Source of the DNA: Vulcanimicrobiota bacterium
GTDB lineage: Bacteria > Vulcanimicrobiota > Vulcanimicrobiia > Eremiobacterales > Eremiobacteraceae
DNA: 13,504 nt
NCBI GenBank assembly: GCA_019232725.1
Contig: JAFANK010000205.1
Coordinates: forward strand, 1-13,504
Direction: 5' to 3'
Positions 1 to 7,463 of this stretch are shown here, piece by piece. Made by a program: the position numbers and the translations under genes. The notes under the pieces are model-generated. The model had not been told where the DNA came from. It made no database searches and saw only the letters and a list, made by a program, of their open reading frames with translations. The number at the start of each line of letters is the position of its first letter. Positions within the stretch are counted from its first letter, which is position 1.

Positions 1-2171
1 GCCGGCGTCTGCGCCGTGTCGGAGAGCTGGTAGAAGAAACGGTCTTCGCGAAGGCCAAAATTGACGAACCAGCGGTTGCTGGGCTTCCATTGATCGGTGA
101 TCGACATGCTGCCGAAGTTCGGCTTGGCATAGTTGCCGCCGCCATACCGCCCATTTTCCGCCACGAACCATTCACATGGGCCGCCGCCACAGGACTTCGG
201 CAACGTGGGGAGCGCTGCTCCCGCATTGGCCTGCGCCAAACCATACGTGAGCGCGTACGGCGAATAACAACTGACCGGCGCTCCAAACGGCGGCGGCAGC
301 GTTCCGGTTTTCGTGTATCCGGGAATCGTGAGACCGCTTGAGAAGCACGTGCCAGCTGACGGGTTGTTAGCATTTACCGCGTAGGCAAATGGATCAGTTG
401 CGCAGACAAACGTTCCGGCAATGGCATTCGCACCTGCACAGGTGCCCGAGCTGTTGCGATTGAGCGCGACAAGCTCATTGATCATCGTCTCGTCGTTGGC
501 ACGATAATCGACGGCGCCGAAGTCCGATAGCGTCGCGGTGAGCAAGTTCTTGTCGTTGATCTGATTACCGTAGGTCGCACTGCCACCGTTGGTGTTCGTC
601 TGCACGTAGTAGTTGTATGGGCAGTAGCCGATGAAGTTGGTCGCCACCGATATCGGACACGTCTGCGGCCAGAGCGAGTAGTTCGAGAATCCGTAGACGC
701 GCAAGTACGCTGCTGAGCTGAAGTTCGCTTGATACTGCAGCTTGACGATGGAATTCACGTTCCCGGTGCCGTCGCGCTGGTTGTACGGGATGTTCTGGAG
801 GTTCGGGCTGTTCGGCCCGATGCTCGCAGGATTGTAGGCGAAGAACACGGGGTTGGTCAGCGAGGCGCTCGAGTAGGCGGTTCCGACATTTCCGAGATAC
901 TGGTATCCGAATCCCGGACCGGAGATATACGGATATTGGGTTCCACCATACGCTGCCTGCACGGCTGGATCGTTGAAGTTCCAGTCCGCCGCGGAGCTGT
1001 AGTACAGACTGTTCAGATACGACACGTCGTAGAGCAGCTGGATGTCATCCTTGCCGCTATCTCGGTGGTGCGGAACACCGAAATGCAAATTGACCACGTT
1101 TTCGCGGTCCCACACATTCGAAGAGAACACGCTGTCGATGTTCGGACCGAGCACGTAACCGCCCGGACCGATTCCGCTTGCGTAGCAACTGGAAAGGTTG
1201 GGGTCTGGCGGCGTGGGGCAGGGTTGGCGCGCTAACGGCGTGCCGGTGACGCTTTGATAACCGGCGCCATTGAACTGATCGATGTAGCGGAATTGCTGGC
1301 TCGAGACGAGGCTACCGACGTAATACGAGAAATTGCGATCGGGCGTCGCACCGCCGATCTCAAAGTTATACGCGTTATATTGCGTGGGTGTGCCGATGCC
1401 GAGCGTGAGGTTCGAAAAGCCGGGATACGTCCCCGACTTGATGACCTGATTGATGTAGCCAGACAATCCTTGCGACTCCGAGTTCGCCGGCGCGGCACCG
1501 GTGTAGACTTGAAGTTCTTGCTGACCGACCGTCGACGCGTTCGTGGTCGGATAGTTGTCATAGGAACGCAGAACTGGAACGCCGTCAAATTCGTAGCCGA
1601 CCTGATCGTAATCGCCGCCTCGGATCTGCACCGTCTGGAACCAGCCGACGCCTCCAGGCGGCACCACCACGCCTGGTGTTGCCGCAAGGGCGGAGTAGGC
1701 CTGGTTGAGACTACCACCACCGCCGAGGCTCGCCACTTTTGCCTGCGTGTTCGCATTGACGGAGTACACGTCTGCCGTCGTGCCTGGTTTGACGAGCTCT
1801 CCCGTGGCGTGCACCACTTCACGCGACAGCGTCTTGACGCTCACTCGCGTGTTGAGCGTGATCGTATGGGTGTTGTCGGCGATCACCGTGATGCCGGATT
1901 GCGTGACCGTGTCATAGCCGTCTTTGGATGCCGTCACGACATACGTGTCTGGCACCAAGGAGATGAAGACAAAATGACCGCGCAGGTCGCTCGTGGTCGA
2001 CGCGGTCTGCGTCGGGGATGCGACCGTCACTTTGGCGCCCGCCAGCGGTGACGAGTCGGGGAGCAATACGTACCCTGACAATGCTCCGGTGGTACCGGCG
2101 CGCACGGGCGACGATACCGCCCAGGCGGACACGAGAGCGAGGAGCAGGGTGGCAAGAACAGCGCGTCTCAT
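1..2171 (-). CDS. TonB-dependent receptor with carboxypeptidase-regulatory-like N-terminal domain (C-terminus cut by window edge)
   Basis: This frame is open from an ATG at 2171 to the left edge (723 residues, no stop). An SD sequence AAGGGAG (2177-2183) lies 5 bases before the ATG, which fixes the start. Residues 1-25 are a signal peptide (MRR, hydrophobic core, SPVRA cleavage site). Residues about 28-110 resemble a CarboxypepD_reg-like beta-sandwich (GALSGYV, LAGAKVTV, LRGHFVF, ASKDGYD). A plug domain follows, including IRGGDYDQVGYEFDGVPV at 183-200. The rest is Tyr/Asn/aromatic-rich beta-barrel sequence, still running at the edge (GLREDRFFYQL). Such receptors import large or scarce ligands across the outer membrane using TonB-ExbBD energy. 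The ligand cannot be told from the sequence, and I see no clear TonB box. Ten cysteines fall in close pairs in the barrel part. No TonB or inner-membrane transporter partner is adjacent. Confidence 0.88.
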   Translation of the reverse strand, partial: MRRAVLATLLLALVSAWAVSSPVRAGTTGALSGYVLLPDSSPLAGAKVTVASPTQTASTTSDLRGHFVFISLVPDTYVVTASKDGYDTVTQSGITVIADNTHTITLNTRVSVKTLSREVVHATGELVKPGTTADVYSVNANTQAKVASLGGGGSLNQAYSALAATPGVVVPPGGVGWFQTVQIRGGDYDQVGYEFDGVPVLRSYDNYPTTNASTVGQQELQVYTGAAPANSESQGLSGYINQVIKSGTYPGFSNLTLGIGTPTQYNAYNFEIGGATPDRNFSYYVGSLVSSQQFRYIDQFNGAGYQSVTGTPLARQPCPTPPDPNLSSCYASGIGPGGYVLGPNIDSVFSSNVWDRENVVNLHFGVPHHRDSGKDDIQLLYDVSYLNSLYYSSAADWNFNDPAVQAAYGGTQYPYISGPGFGYQYLGNVGTAYSSASLTNPVFFAYNPASIGPNSPNLQNIPYNQRDGTGNVNSIVKLQYQANFSSAAYLRVYGFSNYSLWPQTCPISVATNFIGYCPYNYYVQTNTNGGSATYGNQINDKNLLTATLSDFGAVDYRANDETMINELVALNRNSSGTCAGANAIAGTFVCATDPFAYAVNANNPSAGTCFSSGLTIPGYTKTGTLPPPFGAPVSCYSPYALTYGLAQANAGAALPTLPKSCGGGPCEWFVAENGRYGGGNYAKPNFGSMSITDQWKPSNRWFVNFGLREDRFFYQLSDTAQTP

Positions 2172-2376
2172 GGCGTCTCCCTTCCCGGATTCGTCAGCTA
2201 AGGATGCGCAAAATGCGCGGTGCTGAAGAGCAACGCACATCGTCATGATGCCAAGACAGGCGCACCCGTCAGACCTCCTGTCATCCGGCTACGGCTGGCA
2301 CAGCCGTTCGGCTTTCGATACGGCACGCCTTCCAAAACGCAGGGGCACTCGCCGTGCAGTGGGAAAGCAAGCGGCC
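2172..2376. other. Divergent intergenic region between receptor and secreted-protein genes
   Basis: These 205 bases separate two genes transcribed away from each other, so both promoters should be here, but I could not find a convincing -35/-10 pair on either strand. There is a small perfect hairpin, ACGGCT-GGCAC-AGCCGT, at 2291-2307, and a short inverted repeat (GCGCAAAATGCGC) around 2205-2219. Neither has a U-tract. Open frames crossing the region lack ribosome-binding sites and look incidental. Confidence 0.5.
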
Positions 2377-3117
2377 ATGAGCAAGCATATTTTGACCATC
2401 ATCATGGTGCTCGCCGTTCTCTGCGCTCTGCCCGTGCAAGGAGCGATGACCACCCCATCACCCACGCCGGCAACCAAGGCGTCGGCTGCACCCACCGCCG
2501 CGCCCGCTGCGTCAAAATCCGAAGCGCAGTTCGTGGCATCGGTGACCAAAGATCTGCAGTCGCGGTTTGCGACCACAGCGCAGGCCACAGCGGGCGGTTA
2601 CTACCGCTACACCGATGAGGACGACACGGGTGCGATCAGCTGGGTGAACACGGCCAATTGGAAGAGCGACCCAACACATCCGAGCCAGCTCTGGTATGAC
2701 GTGAGCGGCCATCTCATCGGCGCGGACTTCTCGGTGCTGCAAAGCACGTCTCCCAAGGCGCCGACCATCTGGGGCGTCTCGGCGTCACGCTTCATCGACT
2801 TCTCGCCGGCGCACATCCACTTCGGCGTGAACACGCCGACAGGCGTGCAGTTCGGCGCTGTCGGGCCAAAGACGTGGTCGAAGGTCGGCGATCCGATGGA
2901 CCATCCTACCAAAGCGGACGTCGTGAAGCTCGGCACGCTGCCGCGGTACAAGCTGCTCAAGATCCCCGCGGCGCGCACCCCTGCAGACGTCGCGTTTATA
3001 TTCGAGTTCCCGGCAATCTGGGACTTGCAGGTTTGGCTTGTGCCCAACCCTTTGGGGGCTTTTGCCGAACACAACCCAAACGTGAAGCCAAGCGCGAACG
3101 CGAAAGCGCAAGACTAA
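2377..3117 (+). CDS. Secreted protein of unknown function
   Basis: This encodes 246 residues. I chose the ATG at 2377 because it starts a clear signal peptide (MSKHILTIIMVLAVLCALPVQGA, cleavage near residue 23), with a weak SD-like GGGAAAG about 9 bases upstream. The frame stays open back to 2245, but that extension puts arginine-rich sequence before the signal peptide and looks untranslated. A Pro/Thr/Ala-rich linker (residues about 24-48) leads into a globular domain rich in Trp, Tyr and Asp. Landmarks are GGYYRYTDEDDTGAISWVN, HPSQLWYDVSGHLIGADFS, HIHFGVNTPTGVQFGAVG and a C-terminal IFEFPAIWDLQVWLVPNP. There is no transmembrane segment beyond the signal peptide and no lipobox (the residue before C16 is Leu). 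I do not recognise the family. The HIH and DPMDHP histidines could bind metal, but this is a guess. Likely periplasmic. It stands alone, divergent from the receptor gene, and ends at a strong terminator. Confidence 0.75.
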   Translation: MSKHILTIIMVLAVLCALPVQGAMTTPSPTPATKASAAPTAAPAASKSEAQFVASVTKDLQSRFATTAQATAGGYYRYTDEDDTGAISWVNTANWKSDPTHPSQLWYDVSGHLIGADFSVLQSTSPKAPTIWGVSASRFIDFSPAHIHFGVNTPTGVQFGAVGPKTWSKVGDPMDHPTKADVVKLGTLPRYKLLKIPAARTPADVAFIFEFPAIWDLQVWLVPNPLGAFAEHNPNVKPSANAKAQD

Positions 3118-3125
3118 CGACAAAG

Positions 3126-3146
3126 GGGCCGGACGAAATCCGGCCC
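3126..3146. terminator. Hairpin terminator shared by two converging transcripts
   Basis: A perfect 8-bp stem, GGGCCGGA / TCCGGCCC, has a 5-base CGAAA loop and lies in the 46 bases between the converging stops of the secreted-protein gene and hslV. The plus-strand tail is pyrimidine-rich (TCTCTATTTG) and the minus-strand tail carries CCTTTG. It probably ends both transcripts and works better for the plus strand. Confidence 0.8.
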
Positions 3147-3163
3147 TCTCTATTTGTAGCGGG

Positions 3164-3694
3164 TTAGATGACCTCTACGGAGATGTCGCTGTTCGTGTAG
3201 ATGTCGATGCGGCCGGCGATGATCAGCGCCTCGCGGGCGATCTCCTCGGCGCTCATAGACGTGTGCGCGAGCAGTGCCTGCGCAGCCGCCTGGGCATATG
3301 GCCCACCGCTGCCGATCGCGCAGACCGCCTCGTCGGGCTCCACCACATCGCCCGTGCCTGACAGGACGAAGAGGTGCTCGGTGTCGCCCACGATGAGCAG
3401 CGCCTCGAGCCGGCGCAAATAGCGATCCGTGCGCCACTCTTTTGCCAACTCGACGGCAGCGCGCGTCAGGTTACCGCGAAACTCGGAGAGCTTGCTCTCG
3501 AACTTGTCGAGCAACGTGATGCCGTCTGCCGCTGAGCCGGCGAAGCCGGCCAACACCTTGCCCTCGCCGATGCGTCGCACTTTGCGCGCCTTGTGCTTCA
3601 TCACCGTTTTGTCAAAGGTCACTTGTCCGTCGCCTGCAAGCGCGAGATGACCGTCGCGCAGGACAGCGCAGATCGTCGTCGATCGGATGATCAT
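3164..3694 (-). CDS. hslV: HslV (ClpQ) peptidase subunit of the HslUV protease
   Basis: This encodes 176 residues, full length for HslV. HslV forms a cytoplasmic double-hexamer threonine peptidase fed by the ATPase HslU. TTICAV at 6-11 matches the mature N-terminus, so Thr6 is the predicted nucleophile after removal of a five-residue propeptide (MIIRS). Other family landmarks are GDGQVTF (21-27), Lys38 and Gly50 (Lys33 and Gly45 in mature numbering), KVLAGFAGSAADG (46-58), ELAKEWRTDRYLRRLEALL, and AIGSGGPYA with Ser129. The start overlaps the trmFO stop as ATGA (3691-3694) and has no SD of its own, so translation is probably coupled. It is the last gene of the topA-trmFO-hslV operon. The usual partner gene hslU does not follow; a convergent gene and a terminator do. 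Confidence 0.95.
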   Translation of the reverse strand: MIIRSTTICAVLRDGHLALAGDGQVTFDKTVMKHKARKVRRIGEGKVLAGFAGSAADGITLLDKFESKLSEFRGNLTRAAVELAKEWRTDRYLRRLEALLIVGDTEHLFVLSGTGDVVEPDEAVCAIGSGGPYAQAAAQALLAHTSMSAEEIAREALIIAGRIDIYTNSDISVEVI

Positions 3695-5052
3695 ACCGGC
3701 ATGATTTCGTGCGTGACGTCATGTGCCTGCAGCGTGCGCGCAATCTCGTCGATGGTGGCAAGCGCGCGCTGGGCCAGAAGCTCGCGCCGTCGCCGCTTGT
3801 CGCGCACGGGCTCGTCGAGCGGGCTCATGTAGGCGAACGACACGTTCTGTGGCTGGAAGTCGGCGCTCGTCGTATCGCGCAAATACGCGAGCAGGCTCCC
3901 CAGTGCTGTCGTGGCCGGCGGAACAAACGCCACCTGCTCTTGACGGATGCGGCGGACGGCGTTGTGTGCCGCGACGATACCGGTCGCGGCGGCTTCCACA
4001 TATCCCTCGCAGCCGCTGACCTGCCCGGCTAAGAAGATGTGCGGTGCCCGGCGCAACGACAGATCCTCCGCGAGCACGCGCGGCGCGTCGACGAACGTGT
4101 TGCGATGCATGACCCCCAGGCGTATCCACTCGGCATTCCCAAGTCCAGGTAGTTTGCCAAACGTGGCGCGTTGTGCAGGCCACGTGAGCCGCGTCTGAAA
4201 GCCGACCAGATTGTACGCAGTACCGGCTGCGTTCTCGCGACGCAATTGGACGACCGCGTACGGTCGCGTGCCGGTCCGCATGCCGAGGCCGACTGGTTTG
4301 AGCGGTCCAAATCGCAGGGTGTCCGCCCCCCGCCGCGCCATCTCTTCGACCGGCAGACAGCCCTCGAAGTACGGTACGCTGCCACCAGTGGCGTCGGCTT
4401 CGAAGCCATGCGGTTGCGCTTTCGGACTGTTCACGAGATCGTCGACGAGGGTGAGATACTGCGCGCGATCGAGCGCGATGTTGAGATAATCATCGCCGCC
4501 CTTGCCGTAGCGCGACGCGGCAAAGACGTGCGCGCGGTCAATGGAATCGGCTGCCACGATCGGCGACGCCGCATCGTAGTAGTGCAGATGCGGGCTGCCG
4601 CATAAACGCGCGAGCGCCTCCGTCAATGCGGGCGATCCCAACGGGCCGCAGGCGACGATCGCCGGCGTGCTGTCGTCGAGCTCGCGTACCTCTTCCCGGC
4701 GTAGTTCGATCCGCGGGTTAGCAGCGATGCGCTCGAGGATACGCGCAGAAAAAAGCTCGCGGTCGACCGCTAGCGCGCCGCCCGCCGGCACCGCCGTCGC
4801 ACGCGCCGCCGCCACGATGAGCGAGCCAAGCCGAGCCATCTCTTCTTTGAGCAGCCCAACCGCATTTTCGATCGAAGCGGAGCGTAGGCTATTGCTGCAG
4901 ACAAGCTCCGCGAGATCGCCGCTTTTGTGCGCACCCGTGGTGACGAGCGGGCGCATCTCGTAGAGCGCCACATCTACGCCCATCGCTGCTGCTTGCCACG
5001 CGGCTTCGCAGCCTGCAAGGCCGCCGCCGATGACCCGCAGCTGCGGCGTCAT
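3691..5052 (-). CDS. trmFO: TrmFO, folate/FAD-dependent tRNA uracil-54 C5-methyltransferase
   Basis: This encodes 453 residues, normal for the family. TrmFO makes 5-methyluridine at position 54 of the tRNA T-loop, taking the carbon from methylenetetrahydrofolate and reducing it with FAD. The N-terminus carries the dinucleotide-binding motif VIGGGLAGCEAAW (7-19), followed by YEMRP and the family signature LVCSNSLRS with Cys52. The second conserved cysteine is Cys232 in YFEGCLPVEEMARRG. GPLKPVGL and the C-terminal FAD-contact region FLAGQVSGCEGYVEAAATG are also present. It starts inside the topA stop (ATGA at 5049-5052) and ends inside the hslV start, with no clear SD, so its translation likely depends on topA. 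In many Firmicutes the order is topA-trmFO-xerC-hslVU; here xerC is absent. Confidence 0.97.
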   Translation of the reverse strand: MTPQLRVIGGGLAGCEAAWQAAAMGVDVALYEMRPLVTTGAHKSGDLAELVCSNSLRSASIENAVGLLKEEMARLGSLIVAAARATAVPAGGALAVDRELFSARILERIAANPRIELRREEVRELDDSTPAIVACGPLGSPALTEALARLCGSPHLHYYDAASPIVAADSIDRAHVFAASRYGKGGDDYLNIALDRAQYLTLVDDLVNSPKAQPHGFEADATGGSVPYFEGCLPVEEMARRGADTLRFGPLKPVGLGMRTGTRPYAVVQLRRENAAGTAYNLVGFQTRLTWPAQRATFGKLPGLGNAEWIRLGVMHRNTFVDAPRVLAEDLSLRRAPHIFLAGQVSGCEGYVEAAATGIVAAHNAVRRIRQEQVAFVPPATTALGSLLAYLRDTTSADFQPQNVSFAYMSPLDEPVRDKRRRRELLAQRALATIDEIARTLQAHDVTHEIMPV

Positions 5053-7322
5053 GCGCTGCGCTTTTGCGGCTGGTCTTCTTCGGCCGGCGTGATGCGCGGT
5101 GGCAATGTCGCGGCTGGCGGTGCGGCGCTGGTGCTCACGGAGCCCGCAACGGGCTCAGTCACATCGCTTGCATCGTGCTCGCCAGTGGCCGGCGGTTCGT
5201 ACCCGTGCACGTGGCTGCCGTCCACCGGACAGACGATGCGGCCCTCGGCGCGACCTTGTTTGCGCACGAGGAAGGAGCCGCACACTGCACAGTGCGTTCC
5301 CACAAGCGGCGTATCCCACGCCACAAAATCGCATGCCGGATACTTCTCGCATCCATAGAAGATGCGGCCCCGTTTGCTGCGACGCTCCAAGATGCGGCCG
5401 CCATCGCGCGGGCAGACGACCCCTGCGTCCTTGACGATCGGCTTCGTCGTCTTGCATTCGGGATAGCCGGAGCAGGCCAAGAACTTGCCGTAGCGTCCGG
5501 TTTTGACTTTCATCGGACGCCCGCAGGTCGCACAGACTTCGTCCGTCTCGTCCTCCTCGAGCTCGACCTTCGGAAACGCGGCTTCGGCGCGTTCGAGATC
5601 AGCCGAGAAGGGTCCATAGAATGCGCGCAAGAGCGAGACCCAATCATCGTGTGCCTCTTCCACACGATCCAGCCGCTGCTCCATCTCCGAGGTGAAGTTC
5701 TCATCCACGATCTCGGGGAAGTGCGCGGCGAGCAGGTCGTTGACGACCACGCCGATCTCTTGCGGCACGAAGCGGCGTTCCACCAGGCGCACGTAGCCGC
5801 GGCCTTGGATCGTCTCCACAATCGTCGCGTACGTGCTCGGGCGACCGATGCCTTTCTCTTCGAGCGCCTTGACAAGACTGGCTTCCGTGTAGCGCGGCGG
5901 CGGTTGCGTTTCATGCTCGTCAGCCGTGACCTTACGGGGGTCGAGCGATTGGCCTTCGTCCACCGGCGGCAGCTGTTTGCGACGCTCTTCTTCTTCGGAG
6001 AGATCTTCATCGCGCGTCTCTTGGTAGATCGCGGTGTATCCCGGAAACTTCAGCACGCTGCCGGTCGCGCGAAAGGCGCAATCGTCAGCCGCGATCTCGA
6101 CGGTCGTCTGATCCCAAAGAGCGGGCGACATTTGGCTCGCCACAAAGCGCTCCCAGATGAGCCGGTACACCTTGAGCTGCGGTGCGTCCAGATACTGGGC
6201 CATCGCCTCGGGCGTCCGGTTGACGTCGGTCGGGCGAATGGCTTCATGCGCGTCCTGTGCCGTCTCCGAAACCTTGAACTGCCGGCCACCATGATATTCC
6301 GCGCCAAAACGGCCGACGATGTATTCTCGCGCCATGTTCTGGGCGACCTCGGAAAGGCGCGTCGAGTCCGTACGCATGTAGGTGATGAGACCGACCGTGC
6401 CTTCGCCTGTGTCGATGCCTTCATACAGGCTCTGCGCCATCTGCATGGTCTTGCGCACGCGCATCTTGAGACGGCGTGACGCTTCTTGCTGCAGCGTGCT
6501 CGTGGTGAACGGGCTGCGCGGGTTGTCACGGCGTTCGCTGCGCTTGATCGAGCTGATCTGAAACGCCGTCTGCTGCAGCCGCTCGGCGAGTGCCGTCGCA
6601 TCCTCGAGCGTTGTGATGTAGCTGCTCTTGGCTCCGACGGCAGCGGTGACATCCGGCGGGAGATTCGCCTTCTTGCCGGCGACCGAGATCAGATCAGCGT
6701 CAAACGTGTGCAGCGCGTCGTGATGACCGTGCGGCCAGAGCGTGGCGCGAACGGTCCAATACTTGTGCCTTTTGAAGGCGGCGATCTCGCGCTCGCGGTC
6801 GACGATGACCTTGACGGCGACAGACTGCACGCGTCCGGCGGAGAGCCCGCCACGGACCTTGCGCCACAAAAGGGGCGAGATCTTATAGCCGACGAGCCGG
6901 TCGAGGATGCGGCGCGCCTGTTGCGCGTTGACCCGATCCATGTTCACGGTCGAGGGATGCTTGAGCGCCTGCTGGGCCGCGCTTTTGGTGATCTCGTGGA
7001 GCTCGATGCGCTGCGGTTCGCGGATCTTGAGCAGCTCGGCCAAGTGCCAGGCGATCGCCTCGCCTTCGCGGTCCGGGTCCGTCGCGAGATAGATATGGTC
7101 GACTTTTTTGGCCGCGCTGCGCAGCTCTTTGATGACCTGGCCCTTGCCCTTGATAGTCACGTACGATGGGGTGAAACCGTTATCGGGATCGACCCCAAGG
7201 CGGCTCTTTGGAAGGTCGCGGACGTGCCCGACCGACGCCAGCACCTGATAGCGCGATCCGAGGAACTTCTTTAGAGTACGAGCTTTTGCCGGCGACTCGA
7301 CGATGATGAGGGACTTGGACAA
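5049..7322 (-). CDS. topA: DNA topoisomerase I
   Basis: This encodes 757 residues of type IA topoisomerase, which relaxes negative supercoils through a transient 5'-phosphotyrosine. The TOPRIM domain opens with LIIVESPAKA (5-14) and carries TDPDREGEAIAWH (81-93). The active-site tyrosine is Tyr315 in GLITYMRTDSTRLS. Later motifs are AHEAIRPTD (358-366) and GIGRPSTYATI (491-501). The tail has three zinc-ribbon-like units: C597/C600/C617/C623 (complete), C637/C658/C664 (CPRD, so one cysteine is replaced by Asp) and C678/C681/C698. A Pro/Ala-rich disordered end follows. The start is TTG at 7320-7322, supported by the excellent SD AAGGAAGGG five bases upstream and by alignment of the MSKSLIIVESP start. 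It is the first gene of an operon with trmFO and hslV, driven by the promoter at 7380-7408. Confidence 0.97.
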   Translation of the reverse strand: MSKSLIIVESPAKARTLKKFLGSRYQVLASVGHVRDLPKSRLGVDPDNGFTPSYVTIKGKGQVIKELRSAAKKVDHIYLATDPDREGEAIAWHLAELLKIREPQRIELHEITKSAAQQALKHPSTVNMDRVNAQQARRILDRLVGYKISPLLWRKVRGGLSAGRVQSVAVKVIVDREREIAAFKRHKYWTVRATLWPHGHHDALHTFDADLISVAGKKANLPPDVTAAVGAKSSYITTLEDATALAERLQQTAFQISSIKRSERRDNPRSPFTTSTLQQEASRRLKMRVRKTMQMAQSLYEGIDTGEGTVGLITYMRTDSTRLSEVAQNMAREYIVGRFGAEYHGGRQFKVSETAQDAHEAIRPTDVNRTPEAMAQYLDAPQLKVYRLIWERFVASQMSPALWDQTTVEIAADDCAFRATGSVLKFPGYTAIYQETRDEDLSEEEERRKQLPPVDEGQSLDPRKVTADEHETQPPPRYTEASLVKALEEKGIGRPSTYATIVETIQGRGYVRLVERRFVPQEIGVVVNDLLAAHFPEIVDENFTSEMEQRLDRVEEAHDDWVSLLRAFYGPFSADLERAEAAFPKVELEEDETDEVCATCGRPMKVKTGRYGKFLACSGYPECKTTKPIVKDAGVVCPRDGGRILERRSKRGRIFYGCEKYPACDFVAWDTPLVGTHCAVCGSFLVRKQGRAEGRIVCPVDGSHVHGYEPPATGEHDASDVTEPVAGSVSTSAAPPAATLPPRITPAEEDQPQKRSA

Positions 7323-7327
7323 ACTGG

Positions 7328-7336
7328 CCCTTCCTT
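7328..7336 (-). promoter_or_regulatory. Ribosome-binding site of topA, fixing a TTG start
   Basis: On the minus strand AAGGAAGGG lies 5 bases before the TTG codon at 7322. No ATG or GTG in frame near it would give a better start. This strong SD is the main evidence that TTG initiates topA. Confidence 0.8.
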
Positions 7337-7379
7337 AGGACTGCTCTGCGGGACCGAGAGTTCAGTCCAAACGCACCCT

Positions 7380-7408
7380 ACTATACACTAGCCGTCAAGC
7401 GGTGTCAA
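7380..7408 (-). promoter_or_regulatory. Sigma-70-type promoter of the topA-trmFO-hslV operon
   Basis: The minus strand has a perfect -35 TTGACA (7403-7408), a spacer of exactly 17 bases and a -10 TATAGT (7380-7385), one mismatch from consensus. Transcription would start near 7373, giving a leader of about 50 bases. A second -35-like TTGACG sits inside the spacer. It is the strongest promoter match I found on this strand of the window. Confidence 0.82.
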
Positions 7409-7463
7409 AAGCGGGACAGCCCGCAAAAACGCCTTGTTCGGCTTATCGGTCGAAAGGCGGCGC

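Noticed and set aside
1232..2051. Long open frames on both strands inside the receptor gene
   Set aside because: They are shadows of the GC-rich receptor frame. Their translations are arginine-rich with no recognisable domains, and the receptor frame has a signal peptide, SD and family motifs.
2245..2376. Upstream extension of the secreted protein to the ATG at 2245
   Set aside because: It would bury the signal peptide behind 44 arginine-rich residues, and there is no SD at 2245.
2385..2424. Lipoprotein signal in the secreted protein (LAVLC)
   Set aside because: The residue before Cys16 is Leu rather than Gly, Ala or Ser, so it does not fit a lipobox; a normal cleavage site follows at VQGA.
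5064..7274. Long plus-strand open frames opposite topA (471 and 262 residues)
   Set aside because: They are antisense to a clearly conserved gene, have no SD or family motif, and have composition typical of antisense frames in GC-rich DNA.
7411..7424. Hairpin GCGGG-ACAG-CCCGC just upstream of the topA promoter, as a terminator or regulatory site
   Set aside because: The stem is only 5 bp and lies outside both transcripts' likely bodies. The minus-strand T-run is part of the -35 context. It could insulate the promoter, but nothing supports this beyond position.
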